Positions 25,077 through 33,744 of a DNA stretch of 64,000 nt are shown piece by piece (the first letter of the stretch is position 1; each line of letters starts with the position of its first letter). This stretch comes from Hufsiella ginkgonis (GTDB lineage: Bacteria; Bacteroidota; Bacteroidia; Sphingobacteriales; Sphingobacteriaceae): the NCBI RefSeq assembly GCF_009834915.1, contig NZ_WVHS01000004.1, forward strand, positions 372,001 to 436,000, given 5' to 3'. The translations under genes and the position numbers were made by a program. The notes under the pieces are model-generated. The model made no database searches, was not told where the DNA came from, and saw only the letters and a list, made by a program, of their open reading frames with translations.

Positions 25077-26168
25077 TTACACCGGCAGGCGTTTTTGCAG
25101 GTCGATCTCCAGCACGGCGAGGAACAGCTCTTCTTCGTCGAAAAACTTTAGTTTGTACGCATCGCCGTACAGCAGCTCGAGACGTTTCTTCAGGTTGGTA
25201 AGCCCGATATGCCCGGAATACACCTGGCTGGTGGCAGCCGCCTGCGGCTTGCTGTTCGAAACTTTTAATATTAATCGGTCACCTTTTAACTGGAGGTTTA
25301 CGTTTATCCAGGTGTCGCCGATCACCTCGCTGGTGCCGTGCTTGAAAGCGTTCTCCACCAGCGGCAATAACAGCAACGGGGCTATGCGCTGCCGGTCGAT
25401 CTCCCCGGTGATGCTGAATGAAAACTCGAGGCGATCTTCGTAACGGATCTTTTCCAGGCCGATGTATTCTTCTAAGATCGTGACGTCTTTCTGTAGTTCG
25501 ATGTCGTCGGTACTGCATTCGTAGAGCATATACCGCATCATATCCGAAAGCTTTAACACCACATCCGGCGCTTGCGGCGACCCGTTCAATGTCAACGCAT
25601 ACAGGTTATTAAGCGTATTGAACAGGAAATGCGGGTGGATCTGTGCCTTCAAAAAGTTCAGTTCTGCCTGCAGGGCGGCATTGCGTCGCTCGAGCCACAT
25701 CTTAAAAAGCTTGATAGCCAGCGCGATCCACACCACCAGGTTAACGCCCTTAAGCGCGCCAAAGAAAGACCCCGGATCGAATACCTTTTTCCAGAACGTG
25801 TTGGCGCTGGCGGGATACCACACGCTCCCGGCGCCAACTACGCGGATCTCGAAGGGATCGACAAAGGCAACGTCGACGAAACGGGTAAGGTAGATGGCGC
25901 CGAAAAACAGCGCCGTCATTAACAGGAGAAATAAGGCAATTCGTTTTTTTAGCAGGAAATCAGGGATCAGCCAATAGGCCATCGTGTAGAAATAAATAAC
26001 ATGCACCGGCGTATAAAACAGGTTGTTACGCGCAGCGATGTAGTAATGCGTTTTGCTGTAGCCGTAAATAATGATCATCGCGGTATACGCCGCGATCCAG
26101 AACAGCAGGTGCTGCCAGATCCGCCTGACCCGGAAGGAACCGATATAAATATCTCCGCTCGAATACAT
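25077..26168 (-). CDS. LytS-type sensor histidine kinase
   Basis: Four membrane helices in the first 160 residues (for example HLLFWIAAYTAMIIIYGY and IALFLLLMTALFFGAIYL), then the His_kinase domain with FLKAQIHPHFLFNTLNNLYA, where the underlying HPHFLFN motif carries the phosphorylated His, and an HATPase region with PLLLLPLVENAFKHG (N-box) and GHIGLTNLKKRLELLYG. 363 residues. No extracytoplasmic sensor domain is visible. Transcribed just ahead of the LytTR regulator. A TAACTTTA stretch above the start is one base off a -7 box. Confidence 0.92.
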   Translation of the reverse strand: MYSSGDIYIGSFRVRRIWQHLLFWIAAYTAMIIIYGYSKTHYYIAARNNLFYTPVHVIYFYTMAYWLIPDFLLKKRIALFLLLMTALFFGAIYLTRFVDVAFVDPFEIRVVGAGSVWYPASANTFWKKVFDPGSFFGALKGVNLVVWIALAIKLFKMWLERRNAALQAELNFLKAQIHPHFLFNTLNNLYALTLNGSPQAPDVVLKLSDMMRYMLYECSTDDIELQKDVTILEEYIGLEKIRYEDRLEFSFSITGEIDRQRIAPLLLLPLVENAFKHGTSEVIGDTWINVNLQLKGDRLILKVSNSKPQAAATSQVYSGHIGLTNLKKRLELLYGDAYKLKFFDEEELFLAVLEIDLQKRLPV

Positions 26169-26355
26169 CAGGTAAAGTTAGGCCGGATCGGCGAATTTGC
26201 AGCGGTTATGATGCGCTTAGTCGACAAACAACGTGGTTGAGATGACAAACGACCAACAACACGCAACGCAACACGAAAAAAACCGACCAACAGCACCCGG
26301 CTGAGCAGAACAGCCGTTTGAAATCCAGGGGATGCTTTGCGGCGACTATCTTTTA

Positions 26356-26382
26356 TTGATGACGATGGTCATTATACTTTTG
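26356..26382 (+). promoter_or_regulatory. Promoter of the small secreted protein gene
   Basis: TTG at 26356-26358, 16-base gap, then TACTTTTG at 26375-26382 (exact TAnnTTTG), 24 bases before the ATG at 26407. Confidence 0.4.
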
Positions 26383-26406
26383 GATCAACAATTAAATATA
26401 AAGATC

Positions 26407-26709
26407 ATGAAAGCACTTTTAAATACAATCGCCCTCGTCGCATTTGCCTCAGTTACCGCCTTCGGGCAGCAAGCCAATAAAAAACCCATCGAAAAAGGCA
26501 CCTGGGTGGTGGAGAGCAACGTAAAAACACCAAAGATCCAAACCATCAAGATCTACGACGAATCGCTCAGGCTGGTATACCAGGAAACGGTGAATAAGAA
26601 ACTGAACATCAAAAAGGCAGGAACACGTGCCCGGTTAGATGCAATGACCGCAAAGGTCCTCAACGAGCCTGGCGCCCCGGGTACCTATACCGCGGCGCTC
26701 TGGAAATAA
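26407..26709 (+). CDS. Small secreted protein of unknown function
   Basis: 100 residues from the ATG at 26407; the frame is open 25 codons farther up, but MKALLNTIALVAFASVTAFG is a good signal peptide and a promoter lies in the upstream part. The mature part (GTWVVESNVKTPKIQTIKIY, LRLVYQETVNKKLNIKKAGT) is short, basic and strand-like, about 80 residues, with no cysteines or recognised domain. It is monocistronic, between its own promoter and a strong terminator. Confidence 0.75.
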   Translation: MKALLNTIALVAFASVTAFGQQANKKPIEKGTWVVESNVKTPKIQTIKIYDESLRLVYQETVNKKLNIKKAGTRARLDAMTAKVLNEPGAPGTYTAALWK

Positions 26710-26736
26710 ATTTGTTTTTTGTTAATGAGAAGATCA

Positions 26737-26762
26737 GGGCGGCGCGAGGCCGCCCTTTTCGT
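26737..26762 (+). terminator. Intrinsic terminator after the small secreted protein gene
   Basis: GGGCGGC, 5-base loop GCGAG, GCCGCCC, then TTTTCGTTT. Perfect 7-bp GC stem. It also separates this gene from the convergent ispG end at 26763. Confidence 0.85.
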
Positions 26763-28802
26763 TTATTGGGGGTCTACCCAATTCCCGTCGGCGGTAATGA
26801 TCCCGATCAGTTCATCCAGCGCCTGTCCTGTGTTCACATTTTTCTTGACCACCTCCTTGCCGCGGTAAAGCGTGATCTTACCCGGCCCGGCGCCTACATA
26901 CCCATAATCGGCATCGGCCATTTCGCCGGGCCCGTTTACGATACAACCCATGATACCGATCTTCAGTCCTTTCAGGTGAGACGTCCTGCCGCGGATCATC
27001 TGCGTAGTTTCCTGCAGGTCGAACAAGGTACGGCCACAGCTGGGGCAAGAAATGTACTCCGTTTTCGAGATCCGCGAACGGGTAGCCTGCAAGATCCCAA
27101 ATGAAACGGAGGTGATCACGTTCGCCGGGATATGCGGAGCATCGATCCATATTCCGTCACCAAAGCCATCTACCAATAAACCGCCAAGATCTGTGGCAGC
27201 ATAGAGTTGTAAGCGGGTGGTTTCTTCAGGCTGATAGCTGACAGCTGATAACTGATAGCTTCTCCTGATGATCACCGGCACTTCGCATCCCATCCCGAGG
27301 AGTTGGAAAAAAAAACCGCGCTGATCGGCCATACCGTGAATGGCTTCTGTTTCCAATACGAACACCAGCGTGTTATCTAACCTGATATTGGCAAAAGCTT
27401 CCGTTTCCAGGTCGGCCGGCGTTAATCTCACCAGGTTCAATGCAGGGCAGCGGCTGGTTGTCGTATTATATTCTTCGAGGCCGTACACCGGGTGGCAGTT
27501 TGCTTTATCGGCCAGGGTCTCCCACGTGGGATAATGATACAGTTGCTTCAGGTTTCCCGGGAAATTAAACGAAGGAAGATTATCACCCAGGTAAACGAAA
27601 TCGACCGACTGATCGGCCATGTGATACTTGTCGAGCAACGGGGAGTAAAGATACCCGGCATCGTTCAGCACGGCGGGATCCTTGAGGTTGGCGCGCGACA
27701 GGTCGAGCACCACACGCGGCACCATATGTCCGCCGATAAAGGCGTTTGCCTCGTAAGTATAGCGTTTTTCGTATCGATAAGGACTGTATCCAGCCGGAAA
27801 CCCCGGGTTTGAAGCAGGTTGCCGGTCAGGAGTAACGGAACTGCTTTCAGCTTTATACTTCAAGCTTTCAGCCTCTTTCCTTAAGCTTTCAGCCCTTGCC
27901 GTATACCTGTTCACCAGTTCGATGGCCACGGGAGCCTCCGCCTCCGGCTCTTCCGTTAACGACACACGAACGGTATCTCCCAGGCCATCTTCCAGCAAGG
28001 TGCCGATGCCGACCGCCGACTTGATCCGCCCGTCTTCACCGTCCCCTGCCTCCGTTACGCCAAGGTGAAGCGGGTAGTTCATTCCTTCCGCGATCATGGT
28101 TTCCACCAACAGCCGGTAAGCCTGTACCATTACCTGCGGGTTACTCGATTTCATGGAAACCACCAGGTTATAATATCCCAGGTTCTCGCACATGCGCATA
28201 AACTCCATGGCCGATTCCACCATTCCGCGTGGGGTATCACCGTAACGGCTCATGATACGGTCTGACAAAGAACCATGGTTGGTACCGATCCGCATCGCTG
28301 TTCCGTACTCTTTACAGATATTTACCAGGGGGGTAAACTTCTGGTAAATGCGGTCGAGCTCCGCCTGGTACTCGGTATCTGTATATTCCAGCTGATCGAA
28401 CTTCTTCTTATCTGCGTAATTGCCCGGGTTAACACGCACTTTTTCCACGATGCGGGCGGCTACTTCAGCGGCGTTCGGGGTAAAGTGGATATCGGCAACA
28501 AGAGGCACTTTATAACCTCTTTTATGCAGTTCGCTTTTAATCACCGCCAGGTTATACGCTTCTTTGATGCTTGGCGCCGTGATCCGCACGTATTCACAAC
28601 CGGCGTTTACCATCCGGATGCTTTGCTCTACGGTACCGATGGTATCCATGGTATCGGTGGTGGTCATGCTTTGGATACGGATCGGGTTGAGCCCTCCCAT
28701 GGGAATATCGCCGATAAAAACTTCGCGGGTAAGCCACCGCGAGTAAGAAGTCAGCGAATTACAATAAACTCCCCCTGCAGGTTTTAAAATTTCAGCACTC
28801 AT
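26763..28802 (-). CDS. ispG: 4-hydroxy-3-methylbut-2-enyl diphosphate synthase with repeat-derived insertions
   Basis: Penultimate step of the MEP isoprenoid pathway, using a 4Fe-4S cluster. The N-terminal TIM barrel shows PIRIQSMTTTDT, LVADIHFTPN and VRVNPGNYA; the C-terminal domain has the cluster ligands Cys586, Cys589 (SCPSCGRT) and Cys620 with MGCIVNGPGEMADADYG. 679 residues against about 370 in E. coli; a large middle domain is normal for Bacteroidota and plants. Two stretches look acquired: residues 303-321 (AESLRKEAESLKYKAESSS), coded by a 21-base repeat, and 515-524 (SYQLSAVSYQ), coded by an AGCT-type palindromic repeat. Both keep frame, so the enzyme is probably active. Confidence 0.93.
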   Translation of the reverse strand: MSAEILKPAGGVYCNSLTSYSRWLTREVFIGDIPMGGLNPIRIQSMTTTDTMDTIGTVEQSIRMVNAGCEYVRITAPSIKEAYNLAVIKSELHKRGYKVPLVADIHFTPNAAEVAARIVEKVRVNPGNYADKKKFDQLEYTDTEYQAELDRIYQKFTPLVNICKEYGTAMRIGTNHGSLSDRIMSRYGDTPRGMVESAMEFMRMCENLGYYNLVVSMKSSNPQVMVQAYRLLVETMIAEGMNYPLHLGVTEAGDGEDGRIKSAVGIGTLLEDGLGDTVRVSLTEEPEAEAPVAIELVNRYTARAESLRKEAESLKYKAESSSVTPDRQPASNPGFPAGYSPYRYEKRYTYEANAFIGGHMVPRVVLDLSRANLKDPAVLNDAGYLYSPLLDKYHMADQSVDFVYLGDNLPSFNFPGNLKQLYHYPTWETLADKANCHPVYGLEEYNTTTSRCPALNLVRLTPADLETEAFANIRLDNTLVFVLETEAIHGMADQRGFFFQLLGMGCEVPVIIRRSYQLSAVSYQPEETTRLQLYAATDLGGLLVDGFGDGIWIDAPHIPANVITSVSFGILQATRSRISKTEYISCPSCGRTLFDLQETTQMIRGRTSHLKGLKIGIMGCIVNGPGEMADADYGYVGAGPGKITLYRGKEVVKKNVNTGQALDELIGIITADGNWVDPQ
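27229..27260. repeat. AGCT-type palindromic repeat inside ispG
   Basis: GGCTGATAGCTGACAGCTGA and on to TAACTGATAGCT; near-identical units to the intergenic repeats before ilvN and after leuD (GATAGCTGACA). Read on the coding strand it gives SYQLSAVSYQ. Confidence 0.75.
27843..27893. repeat. 21-base-period repeat inside ispG
   Basis: GCTTTCAGC occurs at 27843, 27864 and 27885, exactly 21 bases apart, with AAGCTTTCAGC in the last two copies. It codes for a heptad series AESLRKE / AESLKYK / AESSS, which would form a short charged helix. Confidence 0.75.
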
Positions 28803-28819
28803 TCCTGGTAATCAATTTG

Positions 28820-28827
28820 CAAAAATA
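28820..28827 (-). promoter_or_regulatory. -7 box for ispG
   Basis: TATTTTTG on the - strand (exact TAnnTTTG), 17 bases before the ispG ATG, implying a leader of only about ten bases. Confidence 0.4.
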
Positions 28828-28838
28828 AGGATTAAACA

Positions 28839-29405
28839 ATGAATAGACACAGAACTGATGGTTTATTACATTATGTTAGCACCCTGGTATATGATAACGA
28901 AAGAACTTATCCACAATTAACCTCCCGCAGGCTCGTTTATAAAAAGGCTTGCGCCGAAGACCGTGCAGATTTCTTAAGCTGGTACACCAACGGCGAGGTG
29001 ATGCAAAATATTACCGGCAAACCGCTGGCGCCGGCAGAAGCTGAAATTAAGTTCGGCAAGATCCTCGAATCGGGCGACGCACATCCCTTTACCGGCTCTT
29101 ACGCCGTACGGCTGAAGGAGACCGGGGCCTTTGTCGGGATCGCGAAATTCATTTTCCTGCACGACGACGTCGCCGAGGCGGGATACGGGTTGCTTCCGCC
29201 GTATTGGGGGAAGGGGTATGCCTCAGAAATGCTCGAAGCAATGATCGCTTTGGCGCGCACGCTTCCCGAAATCAGGGAAGTTACCGGGATCATCAACCCG
29301 GTAAATGCCGCATCGAGAAACGTATTGCTTAAACAAAGCTTTATTTACCAGGAAAGCAGGTGGGAGAACCAATTCTTCGTAGAATACTATAAGCTGTCGT
29401 TGTAA
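28839..29405 (+). CDS. GNAT-family N-acetyltransferase (RimJ/RimL-like)
   Basis: LTSRRLVYKKACAEDRADFL is the usual start of the RimJ/RimL-type fold; the acetyl-CoA pyrophosphate loop region reads EAGYGLLPPYWGKGYASEML with the Q/RxxGxG-like WGKGYA, followed by VNAASRNVLLKQSFIYQ, the conserved Asn-x-x-S-x-x-V/L-L helix. The first 26 residues are an extra N-terminal stretch; a later start is possible but no better ATG is in frame before the domain. 188 residues. Divergent from ispG. Substrate (ribosomal protein N-terminus or small molecule) unknown. Confidence 0.82.
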   Translation: MNRHRTDGLLHYVSTLVYDNERTYPQLTSRRLVYKKACAEDRADFLSWYTNGEVMQNITGKPLAPAEAEIKFGKILESGDAHPFTGSYAVRLKETGAFVGIAKFIFLHDDVAEAGYGLLPPYWGKGYASEMLEAMIALARTLPEIREVTGIINPVNAASRNVLLKQSFIYQESRWENQFFVEYYKLSL

Positions 29406-29495
29406 CGTCGGCGCCCATGGTACCTGGCCATTCCCGATTACAGCCTGTGCGGGGGGAATGGAACCAGCCGCTGTTTTGCCAGCCTGTAAAAAACT

Positions 29496-30119
29496 TCAGG
29501 ATCCCATGGCATATGCCACGATGTTTACGCCGAATTTGGTGTTATCTTCCGCAAGAAAACGCTTGTTCCGGTAGTCGTAATCCCACTCGCACCCATAATC
29601 CTTATTGCTGTACAGGATAGCGATGCGTCCGTTCACCTCGATGGCCTTCAGGTAGTCGTGCACAAGGTCGTCACCCCACCCGTTCAGCTCGAAAGCGGTG
29701 GTTGGAGGCCCCTTTTCAAACTTAAAAAATGAGTGGTAAAGCTCGTGGTTGTTTGGGATCTTCTTAAGGGCCTGGGGGCCAAAGAGCGTGCTCATCTGGG
29801 TCTCGAACGACTTGGCAAACAAGCCGTCGATGTCGTGGTTACAATCGTCTGCAAACAGGAAGCCACCGTTCCTTACGTATTTTTTCAGGTTCTCTCGCTC
29901 CCGCAAATCGAACTGTACCAGCTTATGGCCGCTTAAATACGTAAAGGGCGCCGAAAAGAGATCTTCGCTTCCCAGGTCAATGATCTTTTCCTGCGGATTG
30001 ATGGGGATTGTCGTATATTCCAGCAGCGAATTGAGGATGTTCGAGGGCATGCGCTGGTCGGTATCCCAATCTCCTGATCTGTATCTTAATCGCGTGAACG
30101 TAAACTTAGCCCCTTTCAT
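29496..30119 (-). CDS. DUF4159-family protein
   Basis: KFTFTRLRYRSGDWDTDQ is the DUF4159 opening; then TYLSGHKLVQFD and LKKYVRNGGFLFADDCNHD, and a HELYHSFFKF, RIAILYSNKDYGCEWDYDY end. The fold is amidotransferase-like but no catalytic triad is evident. The ATG at 30119 is chosen over 30137 because it places MKGAKF before the domain; 207 residues. It diverges from the MoxR operon across 160 bp. In other Bacteroidota DUF4159 genes lie with MoxR/DUF58/BatA genes, so it probably belongs to the same system although it is on the other strand. Confidence 0.8.
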   Translation of the reverse strand: MKGAKFTFTRLRYRSGDWDTDQRMPSNILNSLLEYTTIPINPQEKIIDLGSEDLFSAPFTYLSGHKLVQFDLRERENLKKYVRNGGFLFADDCNHDIDGLFAKSFETQMSTLFGPQALKKIPNNHELYHSFFKFEKGPPTTAFELNGWGDDLVHDYLKAIEVNGRIAILYSNKDYGCEWDYDYRNKRFLAEDNTKFGVNIVAYAMGS

Positions 30120-30131
30120 TTTTCGAAAATA

Positions 30132-30161
30132 TTGCAAATATTATCGCATTTCATATTTTTG
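30132..30161 (+). promoter_or_regulatory. Promoter of the MoxR-TldD operon
   Basis: TTG at 30132-30134, 19-base gap, then TATTTTTG at 30154-30161: both boxes of the Bacteroidota promoter at normal spacing. Transcription would start near 30168, leaving a leader of about 115 bases before the TTG start of the MoxR gene. Confidence 0.5.
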
Positions 30162-30282
30162 ATTGCATTAGCTGTAATTTTTCTGCTACTTTAAAATCAT
30201 TTTTTAAAAAGCAGGCATTTTCTTTCTATTTTTCGACTTCAGGAGGGAAGATTCTTTTCCCTTAATAAAATAAAGCATCGTT

Positions 30283-31281
30283 TTGGAGATCACAGAAAGC
30301 AACATAACAGAGTTATTGGCCAAATTACCCCGGCTGAAGCAGGAAATACAGAAAGTTATCGTAGGTCAGGACCATATTCTCGAGGAAATTATCATCGCAT
30401 TAATGGCCGGGGGACATTGTTTATTGGAAGGTGTGCCAGGATTGGCGAAAACGCTGATGGTGCGTACGCTATCGCAGGCGCTGCATCTTTCCTTCAGGAG
30501 GGTACAGTTTACGCCCGACCTGATGCCGACAGACATCATCGGCACCGAGATCCTGGAAGAGGACCATGCTACGGGGAAACGGTTCTTCAAGTTCAACAAA
30601 GGGCCGCTGTTCGCTAACATTATCCTGGCCGACGAGATCAACCGTACACCGCCGAAAACACAATCGGCATTGCTCGAGGCGATGCAGGAATTCGAGGTGA
30701 CTTATGCCGGCCAGACCTACCCGTTAGACCGGCCGTTCTTTATCCTCGCTACCCAGAACCCCATAGAGCAGGCAGGAACTTACCCGCTGCCCGAAGCACA
30801 GCTCGACCGCTTCCTCCTGTATATTAAGATCGGTTATCCAACCGCCGCCGAAGAGTTCGGTATTTTAAGCAGCACCACAGGCGCCAAAAAGGTGCCCGTA
30901 AACGCGGTGATCAATGGCGAAGATATCCGCCAGCTGCAAAAGCTGGTCCGCGAAGTGAGCATCAACGACGACCTGGTACATTATGTTTCCGGCATAATCC
31001 GCGCTACCCGGCCCGACACCACCGCGGTGCCTTACGTAAAGGAATGGGTGCGCTGGGGAGCGGGCCCGCGGGCCGGCCAGGCGCTGATCCTTACCGCCAA
31101 AGCCCGGGCGCTGTTCAAAGGACGTTATGCCGTGATCATGGAAGATATCCAGGCCATGGCCCCGCCGGTACTGCGCCACCGTACCCTCATGAACTTTAAA
31201 GCCGAAGCCGAACGGGTAACTTCAGATATGGTCACCGCCGAGTTGCTGAAGGCCATCGACCGCCCCAAGCCCGGTAAATAG
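30283..31281 (+). CDS. MoxR-family AAA+ ATPase
   Basis: A chaperone-like ATPase that in known systems works with vWA proteins to activate or assemble targets. Walker A is EGVPGLAKT, Walker B LADEINRTPPKTQSALLEAM, sensor 1 FFILATQNPIEQAGTYPLPEAQLDRF, all canonical. 332 residues, full length. The start is a TTG: an in-frame TAA lies 12 bases upstream and the next ATG is about 40 codons inside the ATPase domain. It heads an operon of vWA, membrane and TldD/TldE genes; the DUF58 gene follows by 55 bp. Confidence 0.92.
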   Translation: MEITESNITELLAKLPRLKQEIQKVIVGQDHILEEIIIALMAGGHCLLEGVPGLAKTLMVRTLSQALHLSFRRVQFTPDLMPTDIIGTEILEEDHATGKRFFKFNKGPLFANIILADEINRTPPKTQSALLEAMQEFEVTYAGQTYPLDRPFFILATQNPIEQAGTYPLPEAQLDRFLLYIKIGYPTAAEEFGILSSTTGAKKVPVNAVINGEDIRQLQKLVREVSINDDLVHYVSGIIRATRPDTTAVPYVKEWVRWGAGPRAGQALILTAKARALFKGRYAVIMEDIQAMAPPVLRHRTLMNFKAEAERVTSDMVTAELLKAIDRPKPGK

Positions 31282-31283
31282 TA

Positions 31284-31330
31284 CCGGTGGTGCCGGTCTC
31301 GTCAACTTACCACGTAAAACGTAAACGTCT
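31284..31330. repeat. Weak ACGTT-type repeat between the MoxR and DUF58 genes
   Basis: ACGTAAAACGTAAACGTC precedes the DUF58 start; ACCGGTGGTGCCGGT lies on the left. Same units as the right arm at ilvC. Too short to form the full structure seen elsewhere. Confidence 0.4.
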
Positions 31331-31336
31331 CCCCGT

Positions 31337-32215
31337 ATGCCCCTCCTCGACCCAAAAACGGTAATGGCCATCAAAGAACTTTCTTTGTCGGCTAAAACCG
31401 TGATCGATGGTTTCCTTACAGGCATTAACAAGAGTACCATCAAGGGTCCCGGGCTCGAATTCAGCCAATACCGCAGTTACCAGCCGGGAGACGACCTGCG
31501 CTGGCTCGACTGGAAGATGTACGGCCGTTCAGACCGGTATTATATCCGCGAATCGGAAGTAGAAACGAGTGTCGCCGTGCGCTTCCTCGTGGACGCCAGC
31601 GGTTCGATGAACCACGAAGACGGCGGCTTTAAAAAGATCGATTACGCCCGGAGCCTGGCCGCCGCACTGGCGTACCTCGCTAATTTACAGGGAGACGCCA
31701 TCGGTTTGTACGTTTTCCGCGAGGGCGGCCTGTTTTCCCTGGCGGTGAAGCAGGACTTCCAGCATCTCACGCGCTTGTATTACCAGCTGGAACACATCCA
31801 ACCGGGCGGGAAATTTACTTCACCTGTACATTATAAAGATATTTATGCCGGCGCCGGCAAACGCGAGCTGCTGGTGTTCATCACGGATATGTACCAGCAG
31901 CAAAACGAGATCTTCGACCTGCTCGATTCGCTGAACACGCTGAAACATGAGATCATTGTTTTTCACCTGATGGGAAAGAACGAGCTTGAATTCGACTTTA
32001 AAGGCTATTCGGTACTCGAGGACCTCGAAACCGGCGAAACGATCCGCATCGACCCGGTATCGGCCAAAAAACAATACCAGGAAAAGCTTGAAAAACAGCT
32101 CGCAGACTACCGGACTGCCCTCCTCGACCGTCATATCTACTACCGGATGATTTCGATGGACCAGCCGCTCGACCTCGCCCTTCGCGATTTTCTTAACCAA
32201 CGAAATAAAAGCTAA
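31337..32215 (+). CDS. DUF58 / von Willebrand factor A-like protein
   Basis: The DUF58 core is RSYQPGDDLRWLDWKMYGRS, followed by a vWA fold with MIDAS motif FLVDASGSMNH, DAIGLYVF and ELLVFITDMYQQQNE. 292 residues, with no membrane segment, so cytoplasmic. Proteins of this family are the usual partners of MoxR ATPases, presenting targets to them through the metal site. ATG start. The next gene starts 11 bp later. Confidence 0.9.
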   Translation: MPLLDPKTVMAIKELSLSAKTVIDGFLTGINKSTIKGPGLEFSQYRSYQPGDDLRWLDWKMYGRSDRYYIRESEVETSVAVRFLVDASGSMNHEDGGFKKIDYARSLAAALAYLANLQGDAIGLYVFREGGLFSLAVKQDFQHLTRLYYQLEHIQPGGKFTSPVHYKDIYAGAGKRELLVFITDMYQQQNEIFDLLDSLNTLKHEIIVFHLMGKNELEFDFKGYSVLEDLETGETIRIDPVSAKKQYQEKLEKQLADYRTALLDRHIYYRMISMDQPLDLALRDFLNQRNKS

Positions 32216-32226
32216 CCCCGAACGAT

Positions 32227-33744
32227 TTGCTGCAGCTGCTTAATCCCATATGGCTTTTTTCTCTTCTTACACTGGCGGTCCCGGTTGTTATTCACCTGTG
32301 GAACATCAAACAGGGGAAAACGCTTAAGATCGGGAGTATTGCTTTGTTAGGCGAAAGTTCGCGGCAGAACGCAAAAAGTCTTCAGCTCAGCGACCTCCTG
32401 CTGCTCATCCTGCGCTGCCTCTTACTGGCAGGCCTGGCACTGCTGCTTTGCCAGCCGGTTTGGCGCGACGAAAAGCCGGTAGCCTCCCGCGGATGGGTAT
32501 TGATCGAACAGGCCGGCGCCCGGGAAACCTATCACCATTTTAAGAAAAGCATCGACTCCCTGGTAAACGCCGGGCACGAGCTCCACTACTTCGGACCGGG
32601 CTTCCGCAAAGCAAAGCTAGACGAAATAAACGCCGATACCCTGCCCGCCTCCGCAGATTCCGCCCGGCTCTCCTATTGGGCACTGCTGCATCTGCTTGAA
32701 AGCAAGCTTCCGCCGCGCAAACCCGTCACGCTGTTTACCGTAAACCAGGCGCGAAGGATCAGCGGAAAACGGCCATCGGTTTCATTTCCCGTAACCTGGC
32801 GTACTTATATCCCCGCCGATTCTACCGTAACCTGGCTCCAAGATGCGTTTTTAACTTCATCTGACAGCGTTATCGTGACCCTGGGGAAGAGTACGCCGGC
32901 AGCAAATACATTTAAAAATTATACGATCCGACCGACCGGTGATCATCCGCTATTCGGATATTCGATCATCAACGGGCAACCGTTGATAATCCTGAAAGGA
33001 AAAAACGCACGCGTGGCCGATTCGATCCTTGTTGACACTGCCGCGACGCATATCGAAATCGATTCGCACAGATATCCACAGGACGGACCCTATGTTCGTG
33101 CCGCTATCGAAGCCATAAAGTCGTATACCGGCCGGAAAATTATTTATTCGCGGGCGAACAATAAAACCGACTGGGTCTTTTTCCTAAGTGATATTCCCAA
33201 TGAAAATCACCGCAGTAATAAGACAAACGTGTTATTATATAGCGGAGGCGATGGCAGCCCTGCGGGCACTACCACGGGTTCCTTAAACAGTGAGGTGATC
33301 ACGGCGGCTCATCATGAGAAAATCGCGTTGCTGAAAAGGACACCGGCCAACGATCCCGGCAATAAAGACGAAGTAATTTGGAAAGACGGAGCAGGAGATC
33401 CGCTCCTGGTGAAGACTAATACGGAAAACACTACCTATTATCAATTCTACTCCCATTTCAATCCCGCCTGGAACGACCTGGTCTGGAGCAGCAGTTTTCC
33501 CATGATTTTGATGGACCTGATGTTTAAAAACAAACCGGTTCCTCACGAAATCGACCACCGCGCGCTGCCGGATGAACAATACCTTCCCGTTAATTCGAAA
33601 ACGGCGGCTTCCGGCGGTAAGATCAACGCAGGAGACGCCACCCCGCTTACCAACTACATTTGGTTGTTTCTTTTCCTGCTTTTTGCCATCGAAAGAATGA
33701 TCACTTATAAACAGCAAACCGAAACTAGTTATGCCGGAAAATAA
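32227..33744 (+). CDS. BatA-like membrane protein
   Basis: LNPIWLFSLLTLAVPVVIHLW is the BatA (aerotolerance) N-terminal signature and first helix; a second helix is LLLLILRCLLLAGLALLLCQPV. About 400 periplasmic-side residues follow with no clear vWA MIDAS motif, then a C-terminal helix NYIWLFLFLLFAIERMITY. 505 residues. It starts with TTG: no ATG occurs in frame before the N-terminal motif, which begins at the second codon. Probably an inner-membrane partner or scaffold for the MoxR-DUF58 pair. Overlaps the next gene by 14 bp. Confidence 0.82.
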   Translation: MLQLLNPIWLFSLLTLAVPVVIHLWNIKQGKTLKIGSIALLGESSRQNAKSLQLSDLLLLILRCLLLAGLALLLCQPVWRDEKPVASRGWVLIEQAGARETYHHFKKSIDSLVNAGHELHYFGPGFRKAKLDEINADTLPASADSARLSYWALLHLLESKLPPRKPVTLFTVNQARRISGKRPSVSFPVTWRTYIPADSTVTWLQDAFLTSSDSVIVTLGKSTPAANTFKNYTIRPTGDHPLFGYSIINGQPLIILKGKNARVADSILVDTAATHIEIDSHRYPQDGPYVRAAIEAIKSYTGRKIIYSRANNKTDWVFFLSDIPNENHRSNKTNVLLYSGGDGSPAGTTTGSLNSEVITAAHHEKIALLKRTPANDPGNKDEVIWKDGAGDPLLVKTNTENTTYYQFYSHFNPAWNDLVWSSSFPMILMDLMFKNKPVPHEIDHRALPDEQYLPVNSKTAASGGKINAGDATPLTNYIWLFLFLLFAIERMITYKQQTETSYAGK

